A DNA stretch of 64,000 nucleotides from Coprococcus sp. (GTDB lineage: Bacteria > Bacillota > Clostridia > Lachnospirales > Lachnospiraceae), in contig JAGBHU010000008.1 in NCBI GenBank assembly GCA_017935345.1, positions 62,001-126,000 of the forward strand, in the 5' to 3' direction. Below are positions 27,684 to 37,295 of the stretch, one piece after another. A program made the position numbers and the translations under genes. Position 1 is the stretch's first letter. Every line of letters starts with the position of its first letter. The notes beneath the pieces are model-generated. The model was given only the letters and a program-made list of their open reading frames with translations, made no database searches and had not been told where the DNA came from.

Positions 27684-30455
27684 TCATTCACTCAAATAAT
27701 CTTCCCTGATGATCCGATTAACATTCTCTATTTCCTCCTTCAGCCCTCTTGCAGACAGTCTGATTGCTCCCTGTCCCATAATAATAAGCTGTTCAAGGGC
27801 ATCCGAAGTAGCCACCGTCACCTTATGCTTTCTTCCCAGCTCATGGGTTGTTTTCTCTATATACATATCCGCAGTCTCCGCTTCCTTTGTGTAGACCACA
27901 TGGATATTATGGTACTTTGTCTTTTCTCCCGGATTTTCCTTTACCTTGTACGCATCAAAAACGAGAATCAGCTCACACCCTTTATAGCCTTGATAGTTAC
28001 ACAGGATATCCATCAGTCTGCCTCTGGCAGCATCAAGACTTACCTGTGCAAGCTCCGTCAATTCCTCCCATGCAAATATGATATTATACCCATCTACCAA
28101 AAGATATTCCCTGCCATCCTTTTTCTTCTTATATGCTCCCGATATGCCTATTCCCCTATTTGCCGGTGTTCCGTTTCTCCCATCATCGGCATTTGCCAAT
28201 GTTCCGTTTCCCCCATTACCTGCATTTGCCGATGTTCTTCCGCCTTCACTTCCCGTTTGGCTTCCCGTATTCTTCTGTTTGTGATACCTGTTAAAACCGG
28301 CTTTGTTATAGGATTCATTTCCCCTATCCTTCGTTCCATACGTTCTGACAAAGATATCCTCCAGTTCTTTCTCGGTATATGTCATCGTTCCTGCCGCCTT
28401 TGCCGCCTGCCTTTTTGCCTCGGCAGCATTGATCGGCGTCATGTCTTCTTCCACAATATATTCTGTCTGACCTGTAATGACAAATCCTTCATCTTCTTTC
28501 ACATGCATATAGTCATATACATCATACCAGTCTACCAGATACCCTGCTCCATGAGCACAAAATACGGAGGATGACGGATTTTTCAAATCAGCATCAGGAT
28601 GATAACCAAGCTCCGCTACTGCTTCCTCCTGATTATGACATGGTACATAACCCGCAAGTGACAAATAAAGCCTTCCTATTCCATGACTGTATGACATCAG
28701 CTCTTTGTGGTATTCCCGCATGGCAGACACCGGAGCAGTTCCCGTGATTACAGAAATATCGCCCGATATTTCAGGTGCCGTAAAGCTTCCGTACATCCTT
28801 GTTATGTCAGACATCGCCCTGCCAACCAAGCCGGACGGTATCTCCAGCTTAAACGCATAAACAGGTTCCAGCAATACACTTTCCGCCATCATCAGTCCCT
28901 GCCTTATCGCTCTGTAAACAGCCTGTCTGAAATCTCCGCCCTCCGTATGCTTCATATGCGCTTTTCCCGCCGTAACCGTTATCTTGATATCCGTTACGGG
29001 AGAACCCGTCAGCACTCCCAAATGCCGTCGCTCCATAATATGTGTGCAAATAAGTCTCTGCCAGTTTTTATCAAGTACATCCTCGCTGCAAATAGAATCA
29101 CATACGATTCCGCTTCCTGCCGGAAGTGGTTCAAGCAATAAATGAACCTCTGCATAATGTCTTAAAGGCTCAAAATGTCCCACACCCATAACAGGAGCTT
29201 TTATCGTTTCCTTATATGCTATACGTCCTGTTCCAAATGTTACAACTACGCCAAATCGGTCCTTTATCATTTGCTGTAATACCTGTAGTTGTATTTCGCC
29301 CATAACCTTAAGGAAGATTTCACGTGAATGTTCCTTCCATATGACATGAAGCTGTGGGTCCTCTTCTTCTAACTGCTTTATCTGTTCCCACAATTTGAAT
29401 GGGTCTATGCCTTCCGGATAAATCAGCTTATATGTAAGTACCGGTTCAAGACTTGGCGGCATTCCCTGCTTCTCCGCACCAAGTCCCTGTCCTGCAAATG
29501 TATTCAAAAGTCCCGTAACGGCGCAAACCGTTCCTGCAAAAGCTTCCTCAACCGTATCATAACGGCTGCCTGAATAAATCCTGATTTGATTAACCTTTTC
29601 ACTTTTCATTTCAGAATGAAGCTCCTTCATATACGTTGTACAATCATCCGCTGTATCTGTTTCATGATACTTGATCATATCCCTGCATTTAAGGCCTCCT
29701 CCTGTAAGCTTCATATATGTCAGTCTTTCACCTTTTGCATCCCGTAAAATTTTGAAAACCCTTGCTCCAAAATTCTCTCCATAAACCGGCATACGGGTAT
29801 AGTCATCCAAAGCTGAAAGAAACGAATCCACTCCCGTAAGCTTAAGTGCCGAACCAAAATAGCATGGGAACAATTTTCTGTCTGCTATCGCCTTAGCGAC
29901 ATCCTCCTTACGATTCTCCCCGTATTCCAAAAAATACTCCAGCATGGCTTCATCCGACATGGCGATATGCTCCGGTGCATTTTCACAGCCAAAATCAACA
30001 CAGCCATCGCCGAGCCTGCGCCGAATATCCGTCATTAATTCCTCTTTTGAAAGCACGGTCATATCCATCTTATTTACAAATAGAAAAACGGGTACATCAT
30101 ATCGCTTTAAAAGCTGCCATAAGGTTTCCGTATGGCTCTGAACACCCTCCATACCATTGATAACCAAAACGGCATAATCAAGCACCTGCAATGTTCTTTC
30201 CATCTCTGCGCCAAAATCCACATGCCCCGGCGTATCAAGCAGTGCAAATTCCGTATTCCCGAAACGAAACTCCGCCTGTTTTGAAAATATCGTTATTCCT
30301 CTGTCCTTCTCCTGCTGATCCGTATCAAGATATGCATCCTGATGGTCTACCCTGCCTAAACTTCTTATTTTACCTGCTGTATATAGCATAGCCTCCGACA
30401 AAGTCGTTTTGCCGGAATCAACATGTGCAAGTATGCCAACAACAATTTTCTTCAT
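27684..30455 (-). CDS. TetM-like ribosomal GTPase fused to a Rae1/YacP-like NYN endonuclease
   Basis: 923-aa fusion. Residues 1 to about 660 align with EF-G-like ribosomal protection proteins (TetM family): G1 AHVDSGKTT (11-19), DTPGHVDFGAEMERTLQVLD, NKMD, and domain IV/V blocks such as LPAGSG and LLEPVYAFKLEIPS. A linker (about 700-782) holds Gly/Asn/Ala repeats. The last 141 residues match Bacillus Rae1/YacP, a ribosome A-site mRNA endonuclease: LLVDGYNIIFAW with Asp788, ILVFDAY, YTKEAETADMYIEK, VATSDALEQ, GQGAIRLSARGL. It directly abuts the flippase-like gene with no gap. Tetracycline protection is possible but the fused nuclease suggests ribosome rescue or mRNA cleavage. Confidence 0.88.
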   Translation of the reverse strand: MKKIVVGILAHVDSGKTTLSEAMLYTAGKIRSLGRVDHQDAYLDTDQQEKDRGITIFSKQAEFRFGNTEFALLDTPGHVDFGAEMERTLQVLDYAVLVINGMEGVQSHTETLWQLLKRYDVPVFLFVNKMDMTVLSKEELMTDIRRRLGDGCVDFGCENAPEHIAMSDEAMLEYFLEYGENRKEDVAKAIADRKLFPCYFGSALKLTGVDSFLSALDDYTRMPVYGENFGARVFKILRDAKGERLTYMKLTGGGLKCRDMIKYHETDTADDCTTYMKELHSEMKSEKVNQIRIYSGSRYDTVEEAFAGTVCAVTGLLNTFAGQGLGAEKQGMPPSLEPVLTYKLIYPEGIDPFKLWEQIKQLEEEDPQLHVIWKEHSREIFLKVMGEIQLQVLQQMIKDRFGVVVTFGTGRIAYKETIKAPVMGVGHFEPLRHYAEVHLLLEPLPAGSGIVCDSICSEDVLDKNWQRLICTHIMERRHLGVLTGSPVTDIKITVTAGKAHMKHTEGGDFRQAVYRAIRQGLMMAESVLLEPVYAFKLEIPSGLVGRAMSDITRMYGSFTAPEISGDISVITGTAPVSAMREYHKELMSYSHGIGRLYLSLAGYVPCHNQEEAVAELGYHPDADLKNPSSSVFCAHGAGYLVDWYDVYDYMHVKEDEGFVITGQTEYIVEEDMTPINAAEAKRQAAKAAGTMTYTEKELEDIFVRTYGTKDRGNESYNKAGFNRYHKQKNTGSQTGSEGGRTSANAGNGGNGTLANADDGRNGTPANRGIGISGAYKKKKDGREYLLVDGYNIIFAWEELTELAQVSLDAARGRLMDILCNYQGYKGCELILVFDAYKVKENPGEKTKYHNIHVVYTKEAETADMYIEKTTHELGRKHKVTVATSDALEQLIIMGQGAIRLSARGLKEEIENVNRIIREDYLSE
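28161..28243 (-). repeat. 33-bp repeats in the linker of the GTPase-nuclease fusion
   Basis: Two near-identical 33-bp units (28161-28193 and 28194-28226) and the start of a third encode a Gly/Asn/Ala-rich 11-residue repeat (NAGNGGNGTLA, NADDGRNGTPA). They give a flexible linker whose length could vary between strains. Confidence 0.75.
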
Positions 30456-31517
30456 CTATATTTTCTGTCCTTCCTGTTTGATATCAGGATTTGCTCCGTA
30501 TTTCATCTGCTTTTGCAGCTCCTTTTTCTTTATCTTTCCGAAGAAAACAGCTACAACTGCGCCTATTATAAATGGCACAACAAATGTGGCAAATCTGTAA
30601 AGCAATGCCATTGCACCTGCCGCCGTGCTTCCTACAAGTCCTGAATATAGAGTAATCAGCACAAATTCACTTGAGCCGATTCCCGCAGGTGCAGGTATCA
30701 CTGCCGCCAGCATTACACACACCGCCGTTATTCCCAGACTTGTGTATGGTGTAAGCTTCCCCGTACCGGACAATATCATGTACGGAATCATAAACCAAAA
30801 GCAGAATTTTACCATGTTAAAAAATAAAATTCCCAATACGACCTTTATATTTTTAAGCAGCGTTTTGGAAGCCTCTTCCATAATCATACATTGCTTTCTA
30901 ATCCTATCAAACCGCTCTGTAAAGCTTCCCTTGAAATTCACCTTATCCATCAGGAAATACAAAAATCTGTGAAACCATGCTGCACATGCAAACAGCATAA
31001 GACATGCCGTTATAACCACGGTAGCTGCAAATCCAAGCAAAAGGTACCATTTATAATCAGCAAATTCCTGTTTCATATATGCAAAGTTGGTTATAAACAG
31101 CACAGCCGCAAGCACTGCCGTACTCAGCTTGTGAATTGCGTACTCTATGGTATACATACCTAATGCCTCCGAGCCTTTCAGTCCACAGCAGTTTAAGTAT
31201 ACAACCGCTGCAACGCCTGCCCCGCTGCCAAGCGTTGCCACTCTGTAAAACGAGCAAAAATATGTCATTCCAAGTGCTTCAATATAACGATAATTTTGAT
31301 TGTATTGCCTTGCCAATATACACGTTATCAGGCTTTCACACAGACCATACATAACAGTTGCCACTACTATCATTACGATTATTGTCCAGCTTGTTGCCTT
31401 AAGCTGATTCCAAATAGGGCCGGCGGAATCTCTGAACACATATACAATCAGTGCCAGTATCACTATGACACATATCCATTTCACAATATTTTTCTGAAAT
31501 TTCGTAAGTTTTTTCAT
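30456..31517 (-). CDS. Flippase-like integral membrane protein (LPG synthase TM/YbhN family)
   Basis: 353-aa polytopic protein with about eight predicted helices. Typical family features are the RVATLGSGAGVAAVVYLN block after helix 3, the PAPAGIGSSEFVLITLY block, and a charged C-terminal tail. Related proteins include the membrane part of MprF and uncharacterised UPF0104 members thought to move lipids. It is the first gene of the operon with the GTPase fusion, glpK and GH3. The lipid substrate is unknown. Confidence 0.8.
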   Translation of the reverse strand: MKKLTKFQKNIVKWICVIVILALIVYVFRDSAGPIWNQLKATSWTIIVMIVVATVMYGLCESLITCILARQYNQNYRYIEALGMTYFCSFYRVATLGSGAGVAAVVYLNCCGLKGSEALGMYTIEYAIHKLSTAVLAAVLFITNFAYMKQEFADYKWYLLLGFAATVVITACLMLFACAAWFHRFLYFLMDKVNFKGSFTERFDRIRKQCMIMEEASKTLLKNIKVVLGILFFNMVKFCFWFMIPYMILSGTGKLTPYTSLGITAVCVMLAAVIPAPAGIGSSEFVLITLYSGLVGSTAAGAMALLYRFATFVVPFIIGAVVAVFFGKIKKKELQKQMKYGANPDIKQEGQKI

Positions 31518-31820
31518 TTTAGTCCACTTCTTTTGTCTGTCAATGTTAAAATCGGCAGTTTTGATATTTTATCTCTTGTTATTATTCGCAATCTTACCAT
31601 AAAGGTGTCAGGATTCTATATCCAAAAAAGGAATAATATCCCAATTACAATGTACCAATCAATGATGAAAAAAACAAGAAAAAATCTATTATTAAATAAT
31701 AAAATTTCTTACATAAAACATAGCAGCCCTATTGATAAAAAGTTCTATAAACAACAAAGAAGCACAATCCGTTTCCGTATACGGATTGTGCTCCTGTAAT
31801 ATTTAACAAACAACTGATTT
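31518..31820. other. Intergenic spacer between the flippase gene and cysK
   Basis: A 303-bp AT-rich stretch. It contains the cysK terminator hairpin and the promoter region of the flippase operon. I see only a weak minus-strand match (TTGCGA then TAAAAT at short spacing) and no convincing gene; open frames here overlap the terminator. Confidence 0.5.
31762..31791 (-). terminator. Terminator downstream of cysK
   Basis: Perfect 10-bp stem GCACAATCCG/CGGATTGTGC with a 10-nt loop, followed on the minus strand by TTCTTTGTTGTTTAT. The tail is modestly U-rich, so it probably ends the cysK transcript. Confidence 0.7.
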
Positions 31821-32750
31821 CTAGCCAAACAACGGTGTTGAGTAATATCTGTCACCGCTGTCAGGAAGAAGAACCACGATATTCTTTCCTGCATATTCAG
31901 GTCTCTTTGCCAGTTCCTTTGCCGCATAAAATGCCGCACCTGAAGAAATACCGACCAAAATACCCTCTGCCGATGCAATTTCCTTTGCCGCCGCAAACGC
32001 ATCGTCATTTTCAACAGGGATAATCTCATCATACACCTCTGTGTTCAGCGTATCCGGTACAAATCCCGCACCGATTCCCTGAATTTTATGAGCTCCTGCC
32101 GTACCCTTGGAAAGTACAGGTGAATCAGACGGCTCAATGGCTATTACCTTCACATCGGGCTTCTTACTCTTTAAATATTCACCTACACCCGTTATCGTTC
32201 CGCCTGTTCCTACACCTGCTACAAATACATCCACCTGTCCGTCCGTATCCTCCCAGATCTCAGGACCGGTTGTCTGTCTGTGTGCTTTCGGATTTGACGG
32301 ATTTGAAAACTGACCTGCCACGAAGCTTCCCTCTATTTCCTTAGACAGTTCTTCCGCCTTTGCAATTGCCCCTTTCATACCCTTTGAGCCTTCTGTAAGT
32401 ACAATTTCCGCACCATATGCTTTGATGATATTTCTACGTTCAACACTCATGGTCTCCGGCATTACGATAACCGCCTTATATCCCTTTGCCGTAGCAATCG
32501 ACGCAAGACCTATTCCCGTATTTCCCGACGTAGGTTCTATAATCGTCGCACCCGGTTTCAGCGCCCCTGACGCCTCCGCATCCTCAATCATCTGTAATGC
32601 AATTCTGTCCTTGACACTTCCTGCCGGATTAAAATATTCTATTTTTGCAAGAATCTTAGCCTTTAAATCATTGTTCTTTTCAATATTTGAAAATTCCAAT
32701 ATCGGTGTTTTTCCTATCAGCTCTGTTGCACTCTTATATATTTTTGACAT
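31821..32750 (-). CDS. cysK: Cysteine synthase (O-acetylserine sulfhydrylase)
   Basis: 309-aa PLP enzyme making cysteine from O-acetylserine and sulfide. The PLP lysine is in [11 protein letters not shown], the substrate loop is [10 protein letters not shown], the phosphate cup is [10 protein letters not shown], and SSGAAFYAA is near the end. It lies 177 bp after metY on the same strand. A possible promoter (GTGACA, 17 bp, TATATA) is in that gap, so it may be transcribed separately. Confidence 0.95.
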   Translation of the reverse strand: MSKIYKSATELIGKTPILEFSNIEKNNDLKAKILAKIEYFNPAGSVKDRIALQMIEDAEASGALKPGATIIEPTSGNTGIGLASIATAKGYKAVIVMPETMSVERRNIIKAYGAEIVLTEGSKGMKGAIAKAEELSKEIEGSFVAGQFSNPSNPKAHRQTTGPEIWEDTDGQVDVFVAGVGTGGTITGVGEYLKSKKPDVKVIAIEPSDSPVLSKGTAGAHKIQGIGAGFVPDTLNTEVYDEIIPVENDDAFAAAKEIASAEGILVGISSGAAFYAAKELAKRPEYAGKNIVVLLPDSGDRYYSTPLFG

Positions 32751-32927
32751 AACTTTTCCTTCTTTCTGTCACACTTATTTTTATTCCTCCGTTTTTCCGC
32801 CAATCATCTATACTGCGGTCATACGGTAGTATCCTCTATATTATATATACACCTTGCATGAAGCTTTGTCACTCGTCTTTTCTTCCGCTGCTTTACCCGG
32901 GGATATCCTTTATCGGCTGTCAGCCTT

Positions 32928-34235
32928 TTATTGTATTGCCTTGAATGCTTCATCAAGGTCTTCAATAATATCGTCAATATTCTCCGTTCCTATAGAAAGT
33001 CTGATTGTATTCGGCTTGATGCCCTGCTCCTCAAGCTCCTTGGCATTCAGCTCTGAATGAGTCGTTGACGCAGGATGAATCACAAGTGACTTTACATCGG
33101 CAACATTGGCAAGAAGTGAAAACAGCTCCAGATTATCTATAAATTCCTTTGCCTTTTTATCGTCACCCTTAATCTCAAACGTAAATATTGAACCGCCGCC
33201 GTTTGGGAAATACTTTTTGTACAATCTCTGCTGCTCAGGGTCTGTCGATACCGACGGATGGTTCACCTTCTCAACCTGTGGATGGTTATTCAAATACGCC
33301 ACAACCTTAAGTGCATTTTCAACATGTCTTTCTACACGAAGTGACAGCGTTTCAAGTCCCTGAAGGAATATCCAGTTGTGGAACGGTGAAAGTGTTGCGC
33401 CTGTGTCACGAAGAAGAATTGCTCTGATTCTTGTAACGAATGCTGCCGGACCGGCTGCTGCGACAAAACTGACGCCATGATAGCTCTCATTTGGCTCTGT
33501 AAGCTGTGGGAATTTACCTGATGCCACCCAGTCAAACTTTCCTGCATCTATAATGACACCACCGATTGTTGTACCGTGGCCTCCGATGAACTTTGTTGCA
33601 GAATGAACAACAATATCTGCCCCATATTCAATCGGTCTGACAAGATACGGTGTTGCAAATGTACTGTCAATGACAAGCGGTATCTGATGTGCATGTGCGA
33701 TATTTGCAATCGTTTCAATATCCGTAACTTCCGAATTCGGATTACCCAGCACCTCTATATAAAGTGCCTTTGTATTTTCCCTGATAGCCGCCTCAAATGC
33801 CGACGGGTCAAGCGGGTCTACAAATGTCGTATCAATACCGAAATCCTTGAAGGTATGTGCAAGCAGATTATAAGTTCCACCATAGATATTCTTTGCCGCT
33901 ACAATATGGTCGCCTGCAAATGCAAGGTTCTGAATCGTATATGAAACGGCCGCCGCACCCGAAGCAACCGAAAGTGCCGCAACACCACCCTCAAGAGCTG
34001 CTATTCGCTTCTCAAATACATCCTCCGTCGGATTGGTCAGTCGTCCGTATATATTTCCTGCATCACGAAGTGCGAATCTGTCTTCCGCATGCTGTGAATT
34101 CCGAAAGACAAATGACGATGATTGATAGATTGGTACTGCTCTTGCATCTGTAACAGGGTCCGGTGCTTCCTGTCCTACATGTAACTGTAATGTTTCAAAT
34201 TTAAAATTTCTTTCTTGATATGATTTTTTGCTCAT
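32928..34235 (-). CDS. metY: O-acetylhomoserine sulfhydrylase
   Basis: 435-aa PLP enzyme of the Cys/Met metabolism family, forming homocysteine from O-acetylhomoserine and sulfide. The N-terminal FETLQLHVGQEAPDPVTDARAVPIYQSSSFVF is typical of MetY/Met17, and the PLP lysine lies in VVHSATKFIGGHGTTIGG. The length (about 430) fits MetY better than the shorter MetB/MetC. With cysK and the divergent Rrf2 gene it forms a sulfur-assimilation locus. Some members also act on O-acetylserine. Confidence 0.92.
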   Translation of the reverse strand: MSKKSYQERNFKFETLQLHVGQEAPDPVTDARAVPIYQSSSFVFRNSQHAEDRFALRDAGNIYGRLTNPTEDVFEKRIAALEGGVAALSVASGAAAVSYTIQNLAFAGDHIVAAKNIYGGTYNLLAHTFKDFGIDTTFVDPLDPSAFEAAIRENTKALYIEVLGNPNSEVTDIETIANIAHAHQIPLVIDSTFATPYLVRPIEYGADIVVHSATKFIGGHGTTIGGVIIDAGKFDWVASGKFPQLTEPNESYHGVSFVAAAGPAAFVTRIRAILLRDTGATLSPFHNWIFLQGLETLSLRVERHVENALKVVAYLNNHPQVEKVNHPSVSTDPEQQRLYKKYFPNGGGSIFTFEIKGDDKKAKEFIDNLELFSLLANVADVKSLVIHPASTTHSELNAKELEEQGIKPNTIRLSIGTENIDDIIEDLDEAFKAIQ

Positions 34236-34644
34236 AATTCTAATCTCCGTTTCTATGTTTATAATATTGATCAGTCTAATGTTTTCATCTTAATATGTAT
34301 CATTTCTGATTACTTTTACAGCAACATCGTTTCTCACTACACATTCGTTTATCTTCATTCAAATACTGTGGTTTGTAATTTACATTTCTCATAATGTCGC
34401 CTCTCCTCATTTACATACAGTTTCTTCATTCCTGATTCCAAATCAACTGTATTTTTTATTTCCCGTAATTCCTAGTCAAAAACTATGAATTAGCTCATGT
34501 CGGTATATTAATACCATTTTCCTACTTTGTCAATAGGAATTTAGGTTTTTATTGAAAAAATTTTTTTCAGTGTTATAATAAATGTATATAACTAATGATT
34601 TTAGTAATTGATTGCAAATTATTGATTAGAAGGAGATTCGTTAT
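34236..34644. promoter_or_regulatory. Divergent regulatory region, metY / Rrf2 regulator
   Basis: 409 bp without a gene. The octamer TAGGAATT occurs twice in opposite orientation: on the minus strand at 34467-34474, next to a TTGACT facing metY, and on the plus strand at 34534-34541, just upstream of the regulator's -35 box. This pair is a candidate operator for the Rrf2 protein. The part nearest metY (34240-34420) shows nothing else I can name. Confidence 0.5.
34552..34579 (+). promoter_or_regulatory. Promoter of the Rrf2 regulator
   Basis: TTGAAA (34552-34557), 16 bp spacer rich in T, and a perfect TATAAT (34574-34579). It leaves a leader of about 60 nt before the AGAAGGAGA site and ATG at 34645. 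The upstream TAGGAATT element lies 11 bp before the -35 box, where a regulator could act. Confidence 0.7.
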
Positions 34645-35079
34645 ATGAAAGTTTCAACAAAAGGTCGTTATGCATTAAGACTGATGATTAATATAGCCTC
34701 CAGAACAGATGGAAAACCTGTCAGCATAAAAGACATTGCGGGAGCAGAAAATATCTCAGATAAATATCTTGAACAGATTATTGCGCTTCTCAATTCAGGC
34801 GGACTGGTAAGAAGTATCAGAGGTCCTCAGGGTGGCTACCTCTTAAGGAAACCGCCTGAAGAAATAACCGTAGGCATGGTACTTCGCCTGACAGAAGGTA
34901 CATTATCTCCTGTTCCTTGTGTGGAAGATGAAGAAACCTACTGTGAAAGGGAGGCAAATTGTGCCACCATTAACCTGTGGCGCAGACTGAACAAGGCAAT
35001 TTCAGATATTATCGATACCACTACGATTGCCGACCTTTGTGCCAACAAGCCTGAGGCAGGCGATGAATATTGTATATAA
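34645..35079 (+). CDS. Rrf2-family transcriptional regulator (CymR/IscR-like)
   Basis: 144-aa regulator with the Rrf2 winged helix: MKVSTKGRYALRLMINIA, DIAGAENISDKYLEQIIALL (recognition helix) and GGLVRSIRGPQGGYLL. Three cysteines in PVPCVEDEETYCEREANC have spacing C-x7-C-x5-C, close to but not the same as the Fe-S site of IscR. Divergent from metY-cysK, so a CymR-like role controlling cysteine synthesis is likely; an Fe-S-sensing role is the alternative. Confidence 0.88.
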   Translation: MKVSTKGRYALRLMINIASRTDGKPVSIKDIAGAENISDKYLEQIIALLNSGGLVRSIRGPQGGYLLRKPPEEITVGMVLRLTEGTLSPVPCVEDEETYCEREANCATINLWRRLNKAISDIIDTTTIADLCANKPEAGDEYCI

Positions 35080-35090
35080 ATACAAATAGA

Positions 35091-35112
35091 AAAGCACTCG
35101 CAAGAGTGCTTT
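35091..35112. terminator. Bidirectional terminator
   Basis: AAAGCACTC-gcaa-GAGTGCTTT hairpin with a GNRA-type loop (gcaa), followed by TTTTATTTG on the plus strand and by TTTCTATTTG on the minus strand. It ends the Rrf2 gene and the convergent S66 peptidase operon. Confidence 0.88.
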
Positions 35113-35120
35113 TTTATTTG

Positions 35121-36170
35121 TTATACCAGACTCATTTTTACCGCTATATGCTGTCCCTCCACAGTCACTTCACCCATACTGCCGCAAATAACCGGCATCA
35201 TCGGTGACAAATGTCCAAGGTCAACATCCATTACCACCGGAACGTGATACTTTTCTATGATGCCAAGCACTGCCTGATACTGGTCAAGTCCAAACAGTTC
35301 CTGCCCAAACTGAAGCGGTCTTCCTATCATAAAGCCCTTTACATATTGAAACCAGCCGGCTTCATCCATTTGCCACATCGCACGTCTGATAGACATTACA
35401 TTGAAATCGCAGGCTTCAATAAACCAGATAAATCCATCTTCCTGATACCGTTCAAGAAAATCTGATACATGATCAAACCGTGTGCCAAGAATATTGACAA
35501 GGCAATCCATACAGCCGCCAATCAATCGTCCGGACATGCGTGCCTCATTTACATGTCCAAAGACACCGCCTCTGTCACAGCCATACAGCTTCAGCACTCT
35601 TTTTTCCGTTACATTATATGGTGCAAGCGGATGCTCCTCATCCTTCAAGGACTCCTTCTCCCACATATCATAACCCGACATGGTAAGCTTTCTTCCCCTT
35701 ATCAGGTCAAATGCATCCTGCACCGATTCATGCCATGGCTCCATACCATAAGCCGCCGCACAGGGACCATATATCGATGCCGTATCGCACAGGGTCGTCA
35801 ACAGAAAGGTCAGATTTGTATTATCTGAAAATCCCATATACCACTTTGGTTCAGCCTCCTGCAATGCTCCAAAATCAATATGACTTAATACCTCACACAT
35901 CAACTCCCCACCGCCACAGGAAATCAGTACATCATTTTCCGCAGAAGGATAATATGCATTGAGCTCGGCGGCACATTTCACAGGAGTATTACTGATACCG
36001 ATTCCTTCTCCTGCATAGCAGTTCGGTCCAAGCTGGACATGATAGCCCATACGCTTGAATTTATTTAATGCATTTTCAAATGCAGTTTTATAAGGCTCTA
36101 TATTGCAGCCAAATGATGGTGCCACAAAGCCTATCGTTCCATTATCTTTTAAAAATTTCGGATATCTCAT
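35121..36170 (-). CDS. S66 family peptidase (LD-carboxypeptidase/MccF-like)
   Basis: 349-aa serine peptidase. The N-terminal GTIGFVAPSFG, ISCGGGELMCEVL and nucleophile motif MGFSDNTNLTF are typical of S66; the partners are probably Glu in FIWFIEACDFN and His in VDLGHLSPMMPV. The family includes murein LD-carboxypeptidases and MccF, which cleaves microcin C7. The length and GFSDNT sequence are nearer the MccF-like branch. Last gene of the run beginning at 42846, 45 bp after azlD. Confidence 0.85.
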   Translation of the reverse strand: MRYPKFLKDNGTIGFVAPSFGCNIEPYKTAFENALNKFKRMGYHVQLGPNCYAGEGIGISNTPVKCAAELNAYYPSAENDVLISCGGGELMCEVLSHIDFGALQEAEPKWYMGFSDNTNLTFLLTTLCDTASIYGPCAAAYGMEPWHESVQDAFDLIRGRKLTMSGYDMWEKESLKDEEHPLAPYNVTEKRVLKLYGCDRGGVFGHVNEARMSGRLIGGCMDCLVNILGTRFDHVSDFLERYQEDGFIWFIEACDFNVMSIRRAMWQMDEAGWFQYVKGFMIGRPLQFGQELFGLDQYQAVLGIIEKYHVPVVMDVDLGHLSPMMPVICGSMGEVTVEGQHIAVKMSLV

Positions 36171-36215
36171 ATCAAAATCCTTTCCCGGTAAATCATATAT
36201 CCGTAATCCTGCCTG

Positions 36216-36524
36216 CTACAATAACGCAAGGATTCTTTCAACAATAAATACCGTAACACACGCTGCTGCTGCAACCACTACAAGTCCCTTTTCTCTGATA
36301 CCAAGTATAATTGCCACAATAAATCCGCATATTGCACTGATTACGCTCTCTGTACTGTAAAATATTGCAGGAAGCGTGAGGGCTGTCAGACACGCATATG
36401 GTACATAATATAAAAAAGAGCTGACAAATTTATTTTCTATCTTATTTCTAAATAATACAAGCGGCACTACTCTTATCAGATACGTGACAAGTGCCATCGT
36501 TAAAATATATATGTAAATATTCAT
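36216..36524 (-). CDS. azlD: AzlD family branched-chain amino acid transport protein
   Basis: 102-aa membrane protein with about four helices: an N-terminal YILTMALVTYLIRVVPLVLF, which is characteristic of AzlD, and a C-terminal helix VVAAAACVTVFIVERIL. AzlD works with AzlC in export of branched-chain amino acids. It lies 34 bp after azlC. Confidence 0.88.
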   Translation of the reverse strand: MNIYIYILTMALVTYLIRVVPLVLFRNKIENKFVSSFLYYVPYACLTALTLPAIFYSTESVISAICGFIVAIILGIREKGLVVVAAAACVTVFIVERILALL

Positions 36525-36558
36525 TTCTGCTACATTCCTCTGATTGTATCATTTTCTG

Positions 36559-37278
36559 TTAGTTTTCATTCTCACGTGCTGTATTTTTCACAGGGAAAAA
36601 CACAGCACCCGCTGCTGCCGCCACAATCGTGCAAATAATGACACCGATACCTTTGGATATCCATTTGAATATCGGAACATAATACAACACACAGCTCAAG
36701 ATTGCCGCTACGGCAACCACCACCATAACAGGCTTTGATTTCTTCGCCGCAGGAACGACGATTGCCACAAACATTCCATACAAAGCAAGACTTAACGCAC
36801 TACAGACGGATTTTGGAAGCAAATCGCATGCCACCGCACCTGCCAGCGTTCCGCCGGTCCAGCCTATTAACGGTAAAAGCTGCAGTCCCAGCATATATAT
36901 AAATGTTACCTCTTTAAAATGTCCCATGGCAACCGCAAATATCTCATCCGTATTTCCAAATGCAATGATAAACCGCTGTTTCAAACTGACGCTCTTATCC
37001 AGCTTCTGCGTAAGTGACAGGCTCATCAATGCATATCGCAAATTGATAATAAACTGCGTAAGTATCATCTCCACGATCGTACCTCCGGCAATCATAACCT
37101 GAAGTCCTGCAAATTGTCCTGCACTTGTGAGATTCGTCAAGCTTGTAAGTACAGCCTGTAATGTATTCAGGCCACCCTTTATAGCCAGAATACCAAAGCT
37201 GAAGCTTACAGCAAAATATCCAAGAGCTATCGGAATACCGTCCCGAAGCCCGTTTTTAAATTCCAATCCTTTATCCAT
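36559..37278 (-). CDS. azlC: AzlC family branched-chain amino acid transport protein
   Basis: 239-aa polytopic protein. It starts GLRDGIPIALGYFAVSFSFGILA, the AzlC signature, with LTSAGQFAGL after helix 2 and NLRYALMSLSL. It is the large subunit of the AzlCD exporter. It begins 17 bp after the transglutaminase stop, so it is probably on the MoxR-operon transcript. I see no T-box or leucine-responsive leader. Confidence 0.9.
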   Translation of the reverse strand: MDKGLEFKNGLRDGIPIALGYFAVSFSFGILAIKGGLNTLQAVLTSLTNLTSAGQFAGLQVMIAGGTIVEMILTQFIINLRYALMSLSLTQKLDKSVSLKQRFIIAFGNTDEIFAVAMGHFKEVTFIYMLGLQLLPLIGWTGGTLAGAVACDLLPKSVCSALSLALYGMFVAIVVPAAKKSKPVMVVVAVAAILSCVLYYVPIFKWISKGIGVIICTIVAAAAGAVFFPVKNTARENEN

Positions 37279-37295
37279 ACCTTTTCTCTCTCTTG

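Noticed and set aside
27684-30455. Calling the GTPase fusion a plain tetracycline resistance gene
   Set aside because: The G domain is TetM-like but the C-terminal Rae1-type nuclease makes a different role possible; resistance cannot be read from sequence.
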